Origin: CBDHDN01 sp965261585
GTDB taxonomy: Bacteria > Pseudomonadota > Alphaproteobacteria > UBA6615
NCBI GenBank assembly: GCA_965261585.1
Contig: CBDHDN010000001.1
Coordinates: forward strand, 62,001 to 126,000
DNA: 64,000 nt
Direction of reading: 5' to 3'
In this document: one piece after another, positions 26,611 through 35,073 of the stretch
How the letters are laid out: each line of letters begins with the position of its first letter
Numbering within the stretch: the first letter of the stretch is position 1
Notes under the pieces: model-generated
The model's input: only the letters and a program-made list of their open reading frames with translations
What the model was told of the DNA's origin: nothing
Databases searched by the model: none
Made by a program: the position numbers and the translations under genes

Positions 26611-27101
26611 CTTGGTTCTGTGATCGGCGGGTCGTCGCCGAGCTCGGGCACCTCGTCGGCCGGATCGTCCTCTTCTTCGGCGGCGTCCAGCTCGCCGATC
26701 AGGATGTCGATCTCCGGCGTTTCGAACCCGGTGATGGCGAGATCGAAGTCGAGGTCGAGCTCCGCCAGCCCCTGCAACTCGAGTGCGAGCAGCTCGCGGT
26801 CCCAGCCGGCCAGCTCGGCAAGCCGATTGTCGGCGATGACGTAGGACCGGATCTCCGCCTCGGTCAGATCGTCGAGGCGGATCGTCGGCACGCTTTCAAG
26901 ACCGAGCAGCTTTGCGGCCTCGACGCGGCCGTGACCGGCGACGATGCCGCCGTTGCGGTCGATCAGGACTGGCTTCGTGAAGCCGAACCGCTCGATGCTG
27001 ACGGCGATCTGGCGGATCTGCTTCTTCGAGTGGGTCCGCGGGTTGGTCGCCCGGGGCTGCAGCGCAGCCGGGCTGTGGTAGGCAATCTTGAGGCTGTCCA
27101 T
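26601..27101 (-). pseudogene. ParB-like nuclease domain protein, 3' truncated
   Basis: From the ATG at 27101 the N-terminal ParB domain is complete: NPRTHSKKQIRQIAVSIERFG, KPVLIDRNGGIVAGHGR, SYVIADNRLAELAGWD. In phage and island proteins this domain is followed by a DNA methylase, usually after a phrase like PITEPGDLW. Here the sequence breaks right after PPITEP, at the junction with the AT-rich membrane-protein fragment. So it is the front third of a ParB-methyltransferase type gene, pointing to former prophage or island DNA. Confidence 0.75.
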
Positions 27102-27443
27102 GGGGCCAGGGCTCCCGAGTTGTGGAGCCGGGCAAACAAAAAGCGCGGCTCCGGAGTTAATCCGAAACCACGCCTGCCACATGGCCTACGTGGACCCTTC
27201 AGCCCGGCGCGGCACCCCATGGCCCGCGGCACAAACAGCAATAAGGATTTTCCCACGACACATGCCGCAGGAAAGGCCTTATCTCGAGTAAATCAAGTCT
27301 ATACGATCCGAGATCGAAACACAAGGGGATGCCGCATATCCCATTGAAACAAAAGGCACTTTAGCCCTCGGCACAATGGAACGAGGCTAGCTGGTCCTGC
27401 TGCCGGCCAATATTTGAGTGATCCGGCCTTCAAGCCCGCGAAC
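27102..27443. other. Gene-free, relatively AT-rich gap
   Basis: No credible gene is seen in these 342 bases. Base composition is lower in GC than the core block. A short hairpin GGCTCC/GGAGCC lies near 27109-27128, just upstream of the ParB-like start. Composition and position between two island-type genes suggest acquired DNA. Confidence 0.5.
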
Positions 27444-28382
27444 TCAACCAGCCTTGGTCAGCAACCAGTCGAAGAGCCCAGCGGTCAGCACCATCTCCGC
27501 CAGACGGTCCGGCCCGACCAGGATGCCCCGTGGGTCGGAACAGGCAAGCTCAGCCGGGCCCGAATGATAGACATAGAACATGCGCGCGTCGTCGCGACGC
27601 GCGAGACGTTCGACATAGTCGTTGAGCTGTGCCTGGTCCGTTCTGGCCTTGACCTGCACGAAGGCGCGCTCGCCGGTGCTCGGGAGCACGAGTTCGATGT
27701 CCACGGTCTTCTGCGTGCCGCCATTCTCACCGACGCGCCGCCAGCCGCTTTGGGCGAAGACCAGGTCGACGAGCAGCTCGAAGTCGGCCCACTGCAACAG
27801 CTGCATCAGCGAGCGGATGCTCGCCAGCACCGAGTTCTTCGCCTGCTTGGCTTCCGTGACTGCCGGCAGGTCCTCGTCGTTGATCCTGCGCAGCAGATAG
27901 TCGAGGGGCTTCACGCCGCAGATCGTCATCTGATAGGCGGCGACCTTCGTCAGCGCGCCGTTGAGATAGACGGTCCTGAGCGGCGTGCCTTGGATACTGC
28001 GGTTGTGCCAGCCGGCGACGGCCCGCCGCAGGCGTGCACCCTGTTCTTCGTGAACGCCCCCTTCGGTACCGACGTATTCAACACCCGGCTGGGCAAAGCA
28101 CCACCAGAGGAAGCCGTCGCAGAAGGTGATCCACGGGGTCGTCACAGGATCGGCGTGATAGAAGTCGAAGACTTGGTTCGCGTGGTTGGCCGCGGCCGAC
28201 GGTGGATCGCTGCGCTCGATGAAGAACTGACGGAGTCGCTCCTTGTCCGCCTCCATTGCCAGGCCATGCGGGACGTCCGCGTAGCCGAACCGCAGCGTTC
28301 CATCTCGAATGCAGAGGCGCTCCCATTTGCCGCCGCGGCCGAGCTTTATGTACCGCGCCGAACTTGCCTCGATGCGCTGCAT
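27444..28382 (-). CDS. Mrr-like restriction endonuclease, probably modification-dependent
   Basis: 312 aa. The N-terminal domain (about residues 8-165) has the pattern YIKLGRGGKWERLCI, RFGYADVPHG, NHANQVFDFY, PWITFCDGFLWWCF and KVAAYQMTICGV, seen in predicted modification-sensing restriction proteins. The C-terminal domain (about 190-290) is Mrr-like: WADFELLVDLVF, then Asp228 (KTVDIEL) and Gln243-Val-Lys245 (AFVQVKA), the D...QxK catalytic set of PD-(D/E)xK nucleases. No methyltransferase partner is nearby, which fits a stand-alone type IV role. It is divergent from a small Xre gene with an operator-like palindrome between them. Confidence 0.8.
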   Translation of the reverse strand: MQRIEASSARYIKLGRGGKWERLCIRDGTLRFGYADVPHGLAMEADKERLRQFFIERSDPPSAAANHANQVFDFYHADPVTTPWITFCDGFLWWCFAQPGVEYVGTEGGVHEEQGARLRRAVAGWHNRSIQGTPLRTVYLNGALTKVAAYQMTICGVKPLDYLLRRINDEDLPAVTEAKQAKNSVLASIRSLMQLLQWADFELLVDLVFAQSGWRRVGENGGTQKTVDIELVLPSTGERAFVQVKARTDQAQLNDYVERLARRDDARMFYVYHSGPAELACSDPRGILVGPDRLAEMVLTAGLFDWLLTKAG

Positions 28383-28455
28383 GGCGTCCTCAGCGACCTC
28401 AATTCGACGCCCCTACAGCAAGCCATGGAATCATGACCAACATCCTAATTTGGGA

Positions 28456-28474
28456 TAATCCGACTTCAGGATTA
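28456..28474. promoter_or_regulatory. Candidate Xre operator
   Basis: A perfect inverted repeat TAATCC-GACTTCA-GGATTA lies between the divergent nuclease and Xre genes, 37 bp before the Xre start. An overlapping ATCC...GGAT pair lies at 28442-28456. The position suits autoregulation and repression of the nuclease. Confidence 0.5.
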
Positions 28475-28511
28475 GCTGTGCCCGCGCTTCGGTCTCCACC
28501 CGGGCGCAGGC

Positions 28512-28751
28512 ATGGCAAAATCAGTCCATACACGTCAGTATCGGGTTCTCATTCAGCGCCTAATCGAGGCCAGCAAGGCGGCCGGGATGACGCAGCAAGC
28601 GCTCGCGGATCGGCTCAAGCAGCCGCAGTCATTCGTCGCGAAGTATGAAAAGGCCGAGCGCCGACTCGACGTCGTCGAGTTCCTTACAATTGCCGACTAC
28701 CTCGGCGCCGATCCTCACGCGATCATACGAGCGGTTGCCAAGACGTCGTAG
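28512..28751 (+). CDS. Xre-family transcriptional regulator
   Basis: 79 aa, a single Cro/C1-type helix-turn-helix: LIEASKAAGMTQQALADRLKQPQSFVAKYEKAERRLDVVEF. Size and motif match small autoregulators that control restriction or toxin genes. It is divergent from the Mrr-like nuclease. Nothing else in the sequence shows its target. Confidence 0.88.
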   Translation: MAKSVHTRQYRVLIQRLIEASKAAGMTQQALADRLKQPQSFVAKYEKAERRLDVVEFLTIADYLGADPHAIIRAVAKTS

Positions 28752-28804
28752 AGACGCACGGCGGACGAGGCCAAAGAAGACGCTGCAGCGCGCCTCTCGA
28801 CGTC

Positions 28805-28990
28805 ATTGGCGTTCCGCTTTCGGTCGCCACGCCTGCGCCTGACGGCGCGCGTCGTCGATCTGCGGCGGCGTCATCAGGCGTTCGATCTGGCCGAGACCCA
28901 TGTTGGCCCTTCGATGTCCCGCTCGTTCGCAAGAATGAGCCACTTCAGCGCCGCAAATCGCAGCGCCCCCACCACCCACAGCCCCGCCGG
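28805..28990 (-). pseudogene. Sel1-repeat protein, C-terminal fragment, frameshifted
   Basis: Read on the minus strand, one frame gives AALKWLILANERDIEGP and, after a one-base shift near 28910, a second frame gives MGLGQIERLMTPPQIDDARRQ and AQAWRPK to a TGA near 28805. Together these match the C-terminal Sel1 repeat and tail of secreted Sel1 proteins. The piece ends at the CTAG where the IS1380 copy 2 begins. It may be the missing end of the 5' Sel1 fragment at 23890-24247. Confidence 0.65.
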
Positions 28991-28994
28991 CTAG

Positions 28995-29390
28995 CCCGGA
29001 AGATTCACGAAGGGCACCGCCGAACTCCGGTAATACGTTATGATTCAATTGCCTAGATTGGATCGAACGCAGGAGTCCGACGGTGACGAATTGTAGCCCT
29101 GAGGTGGTTCTGTTTCCAGCCTGCCGCAGGCGGCAGATCGAGGCCGCATTCGACGGTGGCGAGGTGACGAGCAACGGCGGTGCGTTGCTGTTGCGCCAGG
29201 CGGACCGGCAGTTGGGTCTGAGCGCGGCAGTAGCGCGCCGGCTCGGCGATCATCGCCAGCGGGGCAAGGTCAGGCATCGCATCGTCGACATGTTGCGCCA
29301 GCGGGTGTTCGCGATCGCGCTGGGCTATGAGGATCTGAACGACCACGACGTGCTGCGCCACGATCTGGCGGTGCAGACGGCGGCGGGGGC
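28995..29390 (+). mobile_element. IS1380-family element, copy 2, truncated
   Basis: The left end CCCGGAAGATTCACGA follows a CTAG at 28991-28994, and the next 390 bp match the 5' end of copy 1 (19823-21427) in the opposite orientation. The transposase start (GTG at 29083, then IEAAFDGGEVTSNGG and FAIALGYEDLNDHDVL) is kept for about 100 residues. At about 29390 the element ends abruptly inside the 3' end of the DUF2817 gene. No right end or second CTAG remains. Confidence 0.82.
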
Positions 29391-30497
29391 CATGCCCGTC
29401 AGGGCCTGACGGATGACCTGCCGGCTGCGGAAGATCACCAGTTCGTGCCAGTCCTCCTTGGCCGGATAGTAGGCGCGGCGGAGCTGTGCCTTGATCCGCT
29501 GTGTCTCCGGCGCGTTCCATTTCAGGTCGCCCCGCTTCGGGTCGCTCTGGGTGTGCAGCCAATGGTCCGCGCGCAGGGCCTGGAACGTCGCCTCCGGCTC
29601 ATGAGTGCCGAACTCCAGGGCGATAAACGCGACACGATCGCCCAGCGCGCGCAGCCAGCCGTATTGAGACAGGCCGACGATCGGCACCGAGGATGACGTG
29701 CCGAGGAAGGGCTCGGTCAGGCTGTCGCCGTACCAGGTCCGGGTCATCGCCTGGCCGGGCGTGCCGGGGCGGTGGCCGCAGATCGGCTCGCCGGTGCCGT
29801 AGCGGCCGAGCCCGGTGTGAAAGTCGATGACGGCGACCAGATCGCGCTGGGCCAGCCGGTCGTCTTCGATAATCTGCTCCAGCGTCCGGCGCGCCCAGCT
29901 GGGTCCCGTGCCGCCATAGAACAGCCCGCTCGGCTGGGTGAACTGACCGGCGTTCAGCGCGACCTGAAACGCGAGCTCACCGTGTTCGGCGCGCCACGCG
30001 GCCAGCCGTGCCTCGGCGGCGTCGAAGACCGGCCCCGTCAATGCGCCCGGCACAATCGCGTCGGCAAGGTCGTCGTAGTCGCGGTTCTCGGGCAACGATT
30101 CGCCGAAGTCGATCCAGTTGCGGTTCAAGTCGACGCCCTCTTCGGTGACGCGCCGCAGCCAGGCGAAGCCATGTGGGTTGATCGCGTGGATCAGCAGGAC
30201 GGCGACGCCGCTGGGCAGCGCGCCGGGCCCACCGTGGTGCAGCCAATCGAGCTGCGCCGCGGCGCCGCAGAAACCCTCGACGCCGTGCGTACCGGACACG
30301 AGGGCCAGCACGCGCGGCGCCTCCACGGGGCCGAACCACGCCGCATCCGTCGCTAGCGCTTCTCCGGCCGGGCCGACGTTCGGGTTCGCATAGGCCTTCG
30401 ACGTGATGCCTAGGTCGGCGCAGGCTGCATTGAACCGCGTGCGCGCCGCAGCATAGTCGGGCGCAAAGCAGGCTTGGCTGTCGATGTTCGGCGTCAT
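29325..30497 (-). CDS. DUF2817 (M14-like) peptidase family protein, C-terminus replaced
   Basis: 390 aa. It has the M14-like zinc site pattern VSGTHGVEGFCGAAAQ (first ligands), VDLNRNWIDF, IDFHTGLGRYG (third His) and LEFGTHEPE (catalytic Glu), so the metallopeptidase or amidohydrolase core is complete. The last 25 or so residues (after RQVIRQALTGM) are read from the truncated IS1380 copy 2 and replace the native end. Activity may survive because the core is untouched. It is divergent from the racemase gene. Confidence 0.85.
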   Translation of the reverse strand: MTPNIDSQACFAPDYAAARTRFNAACADLGITSKAYANPNVGPAGEALATDAAWFGPVEAPRVLALVSGTHGVEGFCGAAAQLDWLHHGGPGALPSGVAVLLIHAINPHGFAWLRRVTEEGVDLNRNWIDFGESLPENRDYDDLADAIVPGALTGPVFDAAEARLAAWRAEHGELAFQVALNAGQFTQPSGLFYGGTGPSWARRTLEQIIEDDRLAQRDLVAVIDFHTGLGRYGTGEPICGHRPGTPGQAMTRTWYGDSLTEPFLGTSSSVPIVGLSQYGWLRALGDRVAFIALEFGTHEPEATFQALRADHWLHTQSDPKRGDLKWNAPETQRIKAQLRRAYYPAKEDWHELVIFRSRQVIRQALTGMAPAAVCTARSWRSTSWSFRSS

Positions 30498-30568
30498 CGC
30501 CGGGCGACGACGCGCCGCCGGACACGCCGCGCGTGGTATCCTCGGGGTGTTTCAGGAGGGGTCACGGC

Positions 30569-31261
30569 ATGACAATGGCAAAGCGCATCCTGGTCATCAA
30601 CCCGAACAGCACGGAAGAGGTCACCCGAGAGATGGACGCAGCCTTGGCGGGTCTGCGCTTTGCCGGCGGCCCCGTCGTCGACTGCGTGACCCTGGCGGAG
30701 GGCCCGTCGGGGATCGAAAGCCAGGCCGACTCCGACGGTGTCATCGCGCCCCTCTGCCGGCTGATCGAGCGCGCGAGCAACGACGTGGACGCGTTCGTCA
30801 TCGCCTGTTTCTCCGATCCTGGTGTGCACGCGGCGCGCGAGATTGGTGCGGGGCCCGTCTTCGGCATCGCCGAGTGCGGCGTTCTCTGCGCCATGACCCT
30901 CGGTGACCGTATCGGCGTCATCTCGATCCTCGAGCGCTCCGTCCCCCGGCACGCCCGTCAGTTCCGGGCGCTCGGCGTCGATGGCCGTATCGCCGGCGAT
31001 TCCCCGATCAACCTCGGCGTCGTCGCGCTGGGCGACGAAGCGGTGACGCTGGACCGCATGACGGCCGTGGGGACGCGACTGCGCGACGAACGGGGCGCCG
31101 GCGTCTTGGTGATGGCCTGCGCCGGCATGGCGCGCTACCGCGCGCGCCTGGAGCAGGCAACCGGACTGCCCGTCGTCGACCCGACGCAGGCGGCCGTCGG
31201 CTTCGCCATCGCCGCCGTCGGGCTGGGCTACCGGCAGTTTACCGGCGCCCTGTCGGGTTGA
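30569..31261 (+). CDS. Asp/Glu/hydantoin racemase family protein
   Basis: 230 aa from the ATG at 30569, preceded by AGGAGGGG. Family motifs: ILVINPNSTEEVT at the start, DAFVIACFSDPGVHAAREI with the first catalytic Cys, and GVLVMACAGMA with the second. It racemises hydantoins or a related amino compound. Its end overlaps the dihydropyrimidinase gene by 23 bp in convergent orientation, and together the two suggest hydantoin-like ring handling. Confidence 0.9.
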   Translation: MTMAKRILVINPNSTEEVTREMDAALAGLRFAGGPVVDCVTLAEGPSGIESQADSDGVIAPLCRLIERASNDVDAFVIACFSDPGVHAAREIGAGPVFGIAECGVLCAMTLGDRIGVISILERSVPRHARQFRALGVDGRIAGDSPINLGVVALGDEAVTLDRMTAVGTRLRDERGAGVLVMACAGMARYRARLEQATGLPVVDPTQAAVGFAIAAVGLGYRQFTGALSG

Positions 31262-32702
31262 ACCCGCCCGTCGCCGCCCATTGCGGACCGGGCGCCGGCC
31301 GCGCCGGCTCCGGCAAATCACATGGGAGGAATCGGCCGCGACCGCGGCTCGCCATGACGGTGTCGTCGTCTACGACGACCTCGCCGCGCGAGATAACGGT
31401 CACCGGCCAGCCGCGCAGTTCCATGCCTTCATAGGGCGTGTAGTCCATGTTCTCGTGCAGCAGGTCGAGCGTGACGGTGGTCTCCCTGGTTTCGTCCCAG
31501 ATGACGATGTCGGCGTCGGCGCCGACGGCGATCGTGCCCTTGCGAGGATAGAGGCCATAGAGCTTCGCCGCGGCGGTCGCCGTCAACTCGACGAACTGCG
31601 ATATCGAGATGCGCCGCTTCATGACGCCTTCGGAGAACAGCAGCGGCAGGCGCAGCTCGATGCCCGGCACGCCGTTCGCGACAGTCTTGAACGTCGTGGC
31701 CGCGCCGGCGCGCAGCTTGCCTTCGACGTCGTCGTAGCGGTAGGGCGCGTGGTCCGACGAGAACACCTGAAAGACGCGCGACTGCAGGCCGCGCCAGACG
31801 GCCTCCTGGTTCGCCTTGTCGCGCGGCGGCGGGCTGCACATGCACATGGCGCCGGCAAAGCCGGGCCGGTCCATGTCGTCGGCCGTCAGGAACAGGTATT
31901 GCGGGCAGGTCTCGCCATAGATGCGCAGGCCCTTGGACTGGGCCCAGCGGATCTGCTCGATCGCCTCGTGGCCCGAGACGTGGACGATCAGCAGCGGCAC
32001 GTCGACGATCTCGGCGAGCGAAATGGCGCGGTGGGTCGCCTCGCGTTCGGCCACGGCGGCATGGGCGACGCCGTGATATTTCGGCGCCGAGCGCCCGGCC
32101 TCGAGCAGCTTTTCGCCAAGCCAGGCGATGATATCGTGGTTCTCGGCATGCACCATGACCATGGCGCCCTCGCGTCGGGCCACCGCCAGCACCTCGAGGA
32201 TCTGCCGGTCGTCCAGCCTCAGCGCGTCGTAGGTCGTGTAGATCTTGAACGAGGTGTAGCCGTCCTTGATCAGGGCCGGCAGCTCCTGGCCCAGCACCTG
32301 CGCCGTCGGGTCCGAGATGATCAGGTGGAAAGCATAGTCGATGACGGCCTTGGGTTCGGCCCGCGCGTGATAGTCCCGCACGACCTGGCGCAGCGACTGC
32401 CCTTTGTACTGGGCGGCGAACGGGATGATCGTCGTCGTGCCGCCGCAGGCCGCGGCGAGCGTCCCGGTATAGAAGTCGTCGGCGGTCCACACGCCCATCG
32501 ACGACTCCTGCTCGATGTGGCAGTGGCTATCGATGCCGCCAGGCAGCACCCATTTGCCCACCGCGTCGATCGCCGTTGCGCCGCCGTCCAGGTTGGCGCC
32601 GAGCGCAACCACACGGCCATCGCTGACGGCGACGTCGCAGCGCGTTACGTCGGTCGCGCTGACGACGGAGCCGCCGCGGATGACGAGGTCGTAGCCTCCC
32701 AT
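31239..32702 (-). CDS. Dihydropyrimidinase / D-hydantoinase
   Basis: 487 aa, full length. The dinuclear metal site is complete: GIDSHCHIEQ (His-x-His), SFKIYTTY (Lys that is carbamylated), MVHAENHD, VHVSGHEA and FSSDHAPY (Asp). It opens cyclic amides such as dihydrouracil or 5-substituted hydantoins. It lies 9 bp downstream of the DapA-like gene on the same strand and is likely co-transcribed with it and the FAD oxidase. Confidence 0.94.
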   Translation of the reverse strand: MGGYDLVIRGGSVVSATDVTRCDVAVSDGRVVALGANLDGGATAIDAVGKWVLPGGIDSHCHIEQESSMGVWTADDFYTGTLAAACGGTTTIIPFAAQYKGQSLRQVVRDYHARAEPKAVIDYAFHLIISDPTAQVLGQELPALIKDGYTSFKIYTTYDALRLDDRQILEVLAVARREGAMVMVHAENHDIIAWLGEKLLEAGRSAPKYHGVAHAAVAEREATHRAISLAEIVDVPLLIVHVSGHEAIEQIRWAQSKGLRIYGETCPQYLFLTADDMDRPGFAGAMCMCSPPPRDKANQEAVWRGLQSRVFQVFSSDHAPYRYDDVEGKLRAGAATTFKTVANGVPGIELRLPLLFSEGVMKRRISISQFVELTATAAAKLYGLYPRKGTIAVGADADIVIWDETRETTVTLDLLHENMDYTPYEGMELRGWPVTVISRGEVVVDDDTVMASRGRGRFLPCDLPEPARPAPGPQWAATGGFNPTGRR

Positions 32703-32711
32703 GATACGCCC

Positions 32712-33632
32712 CTATCTCGCCCGCTCGACCCGGGCCAGCAGCCCGTCGAGCTCGGCCATGTCGGTCGGCGTCAAGCGGTAGGCCGGCGGGCGCGCCGCCG
32801 CCGTCCGCAGCGCGCCGCGGCGGCGCAGGATCTCCTTACGCACGGCCAGGCCGAAACCGGGTTGCTGCTCGTGCCGGTTCAAGGGCACATAACGGTCGAA
32901 CAGGTCTTCGGCTTCGTCCGCCGCGCCGGCGAAGAACCGCTTGCAGACCTCGACCAGCACGTCGGGGAAGGCGAACCCGGTCATCGCGCCGTCGGCGCCG
33001 CGGCGCAGCTCCTGCGGCAGGAACAGGCCGTTGTTGCCGACCAGGATGCTGACGCGGCGCCGGCCGTCGCCACGCTCGGCCTCGCGGATGCGGGTCAGCT
33101 TGGCGAGGCCAGGCCAGTCCTCGTGCTTCAGCATGACGAGCTGCGGGAAGGCGTCGACCATCCGGTTCCATGTGGCCGGCGACAGATGCACGCCGCTCGC
33201 CTGCGGGTAGTCCTGATAGACGACGGGCACTGCGTCGCCGATCGTCTCGAACACCAGCTCGAAGTAGTTGTAGATCGCGTCGTCACCCTTTAGTCCCGAC
33301 ATCGGCTGCAGCATGACCCCGGCGGCGCCCAGGTCCATGGACGCATGCACCAGCGATCTGACAACCGTCAGCGCGGTGTGGGTGACACCGACGACGACGG
33401 GCACGCGGCCGTCCACACGACGCACGACGTGCTCGACAAACTGGGCCGCCTCGGCCTCGGTCATCTTCGTGGCCTCGCCCATCACGCCCAGGATCGTGAT
33501 GCCGTCGACGCCGCAGCCGAGATAGAAGTCGACGAGCTGGCCCGTCCCCTCCAGATCGAGCGCTCCGTCGGCGAGGAACGGGGTCGCGGAGATCGCGAAA
33601 ACCCCCTTCGCGTTCTCGTTCAGTTTGCCCAT
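32712..33632 (-). CDS. DapA-family Schiff-base lyase (dihydrodipicolinate synthase-like)
   Basis: 306 aa from the ATG at 33632 (MGKLNENAKGVFAISATPF). The TIM-barrel active site is visible: Tyr near residue 139 (VVYQDYP) and Schiff-base Lys near 169 (LVMLKHEDWPG), with GVMGEATKMTEAE in the pyruvate-binding loop position. The family covers aldolases and deaminases of keto acids, including hydroxyproline-pathway deaminases. In this cluster a catabolic role is more likely than lysine synthesis. Confidence 0.92.
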   Translation of the reverse strand: MGKLNENAKGVFAISATPFLADGALDLEGTGQLVDFYLGCGVDGITILGVMGEATKMTEAEAAQFVEHVVRRVDGRVPVVVGVTHTALTVVRSLVHASMDLGAAGVMLQPMSGLKGDDAIYNYFELVFETIGDAVPVVYQDYPQASGVHLSPATWNRMVDAFPQLVMLKHEDWPGLAKLTRIREAERGDGRRRVSILVGNNGLFLPQELRRGADGAMTGFAFPDVLVEVCKRFFAGAADEAEDLFDRYVPLNRHEQQPGFGLAVRKEILRRRGALRTAAARPPAYRLTPTDMAELDGLLARVERAR

Positions 33633-33701
33633 CGCACGTCTTCTTTCTCGTTGCCGGCGCCGCCGGCGCGGCGCCACGGTCGGCGGTTCAAACCCCGCAT
33701 G

Positions 33702-35012
33702 TCAAGGCCGGCTCGCGACCACGCCAGCCTCCAGCCGGTCGCGCAGGCGCGCCCACGGCAGCAGCACCGACGGCAGGTGTCTGGCCACAATGTGGGCGCG
33801 GATCGGCGCCGGCCGGGTGACCGGCACGGACAGCGCGCGCGCGTCGCCGCTGGCCAGGAACGTCGCCAGCTCGCTGCCGAGCACTGTCGACAGGGCGAGC
33901 CCGCGGCCATTGCAGCCGACGGCGGCGAACAGGCCTCTGTCGACCTCGAACACGCGCGGCAGCAGGTCGCGGGTCAGTGCGATCACGCCGTTCCAGGCGA
34001 ACTCGACCTTGACCGGACCGACGATGGGTAACAGCCGTTGCAGCCGCGCCCGGAACGACCGGCGCAGACGGCTCATGGCACCCGCCGCCAACGCCGCCAC
34101 GCCGCCGGTGACCAGGCGCCCATCGACGGTCCAGCGATAGGCGAAGATGTGTCGGCGCGTGTCGGAGAGGCAGTGGTTCTCGGGCAGGATGGTCTGTCGG
34201 TTTGCCGGATCCAAAGGCTGGGTCGCGATCTGGTAGACAACGAGCGGCACCACGCTGCGCGCGACCCGTGGCATCAGGGCGCCGGTCAGCGCGTTCGTGG
34301 TCAGCAGGACCGTCGCCGCGGACACGGCGCCGCCCGGCGTCTGCAGCGTCCAGCTCTGGCCATCGCGGCTCAGCCGCGTCACCGGTGTGCCTGTCACGAT
34401 CGTCGCGCCGGCGGCCAGCGCCGCGCGCGCCAGCCCACGCGCATAGCTCAACGGGTTGACGTGGCCGCCGCTCGGATCGAGCAGCGCCCCATGATAGGCC
34501 GGCGCGCCGGTCAGGCGAACCGTCGCGCCGCGGTCGAGCAGTTCCAGTGCCTTGCCCTGCCTGGCCCAGTCGTCCCGTCGCTGCGCGAGGAAATCGAGGC
34601 GCGCCGCGCTGTGGGCCGGCTGCAGCCAGCCCGACTGCACGGCCTCGCAGGCGATGGCGTGTTTGCGGATCAGCGCGAACACCCGGTCGCCCGACCCGCC
34701 GACCAGGCCGCACAGGCGCCGGCCATACGCGCCGCCCAGCATCGCCTCCACCCGGCTTGGCCCGACCGGGGTGACGAAGCTCGGCACGACAAAGCCGGTG
34801 TTGCGGCCGGACGCGCCGTGGCCCGGCTCCTCCGCCTCGACCACGACGACGCGCTTACCCTGCTCGGCCAGGTGCAAGGCGCTCGAAAGGCCGAGGTAGC
34901 CTGCCCCGACAATGGCGACATCCGCCGTTGCATCTCCCGGCCATGCGGGTATGTCTGGCGCCGGCTCGGCCGTCGCGTACCACAGCGAATCCTGGAATGT
35001 CTCCACCGCCAT
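33702..35012 (-). CDS. FAD-dependent amine/amino acid oxidase (DAO family)
   Basis: 436 aa from the ATG at 35012 (AAGGGG upstream); the in-frame extension to 35057 crosses promoter DNA. The FAD-binding motif VAIVGAGYLGLSSALHLAEQG is at about residues 28-48, then SGRNTGFVVPSF, and near the end FAAVGCNGRGLALSTVLGSEL. The type resembles gamma-glutamylputrescine oxidases and D-amino acid dehydrogenases. It heads the minus-strand arm and is divergent from the GntR regulator, from which an IS now separates it. Confidence 0.9.
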   Translation of the reverse strand: MAVETFQDSLWYATAEPAPDIPAWPGDATADVAIVGAGYLGLSSALHLAEQGKRVVVVEAEEPGHGASGRNTGFVVPSFVTPVGPSRVEAMLGGAYGRRLCGLVGGSGDRVFALIRKHAIACEAVQSGWLQPAHSAARLDFLAQRRDDWARQGKALELLDRGATVRLTGAPAYHGALLDPSGGHVNPLSYARGLARAALAAGATIVTGTPVTRLSRDGQSWTLQTPGGAVSAATVLLTTNALTGALMPRVARSVVPLVVYQIATQPLDPANRQTILPENHCLSDTRRHIFAYRWTVDGRLVTGGVAALAAGAMSRLRRSFRARLQRLLPIVGPVKVEFAWNGVIALTRDLLPRVFEVDRGLFAAVGCNGRGLALSTVLGSELATFLASGDARALSVPVTRPAPIRAHIVARHLPSVLLPWARLRDRLEAGVVASRP

Positions 35013-35029
35013 CGCATCCCCTTGAACAG

Positions 35030-35042
35030 ATTGTATAAACTG
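35030..35042 (-). promoter_or_regulatory. Candidate GntR operator, FAD-oxidase side
   Basis: ATTGTATAAACTG lies 18 bp upstream of the FAD-oxidase start. A closely similar 13-mer, ATTGTACAAAGTG, precedes the ABC binding-protein gene at 37457-37469 (11 of 13 bases equal). Both promoters flank the GntR gene, so a shared operator is plausible. Confidence 0.5.
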
Positions 35043-35073
35043 CTCTAATTTTGTCAATTGGCACGCAAGGGAT

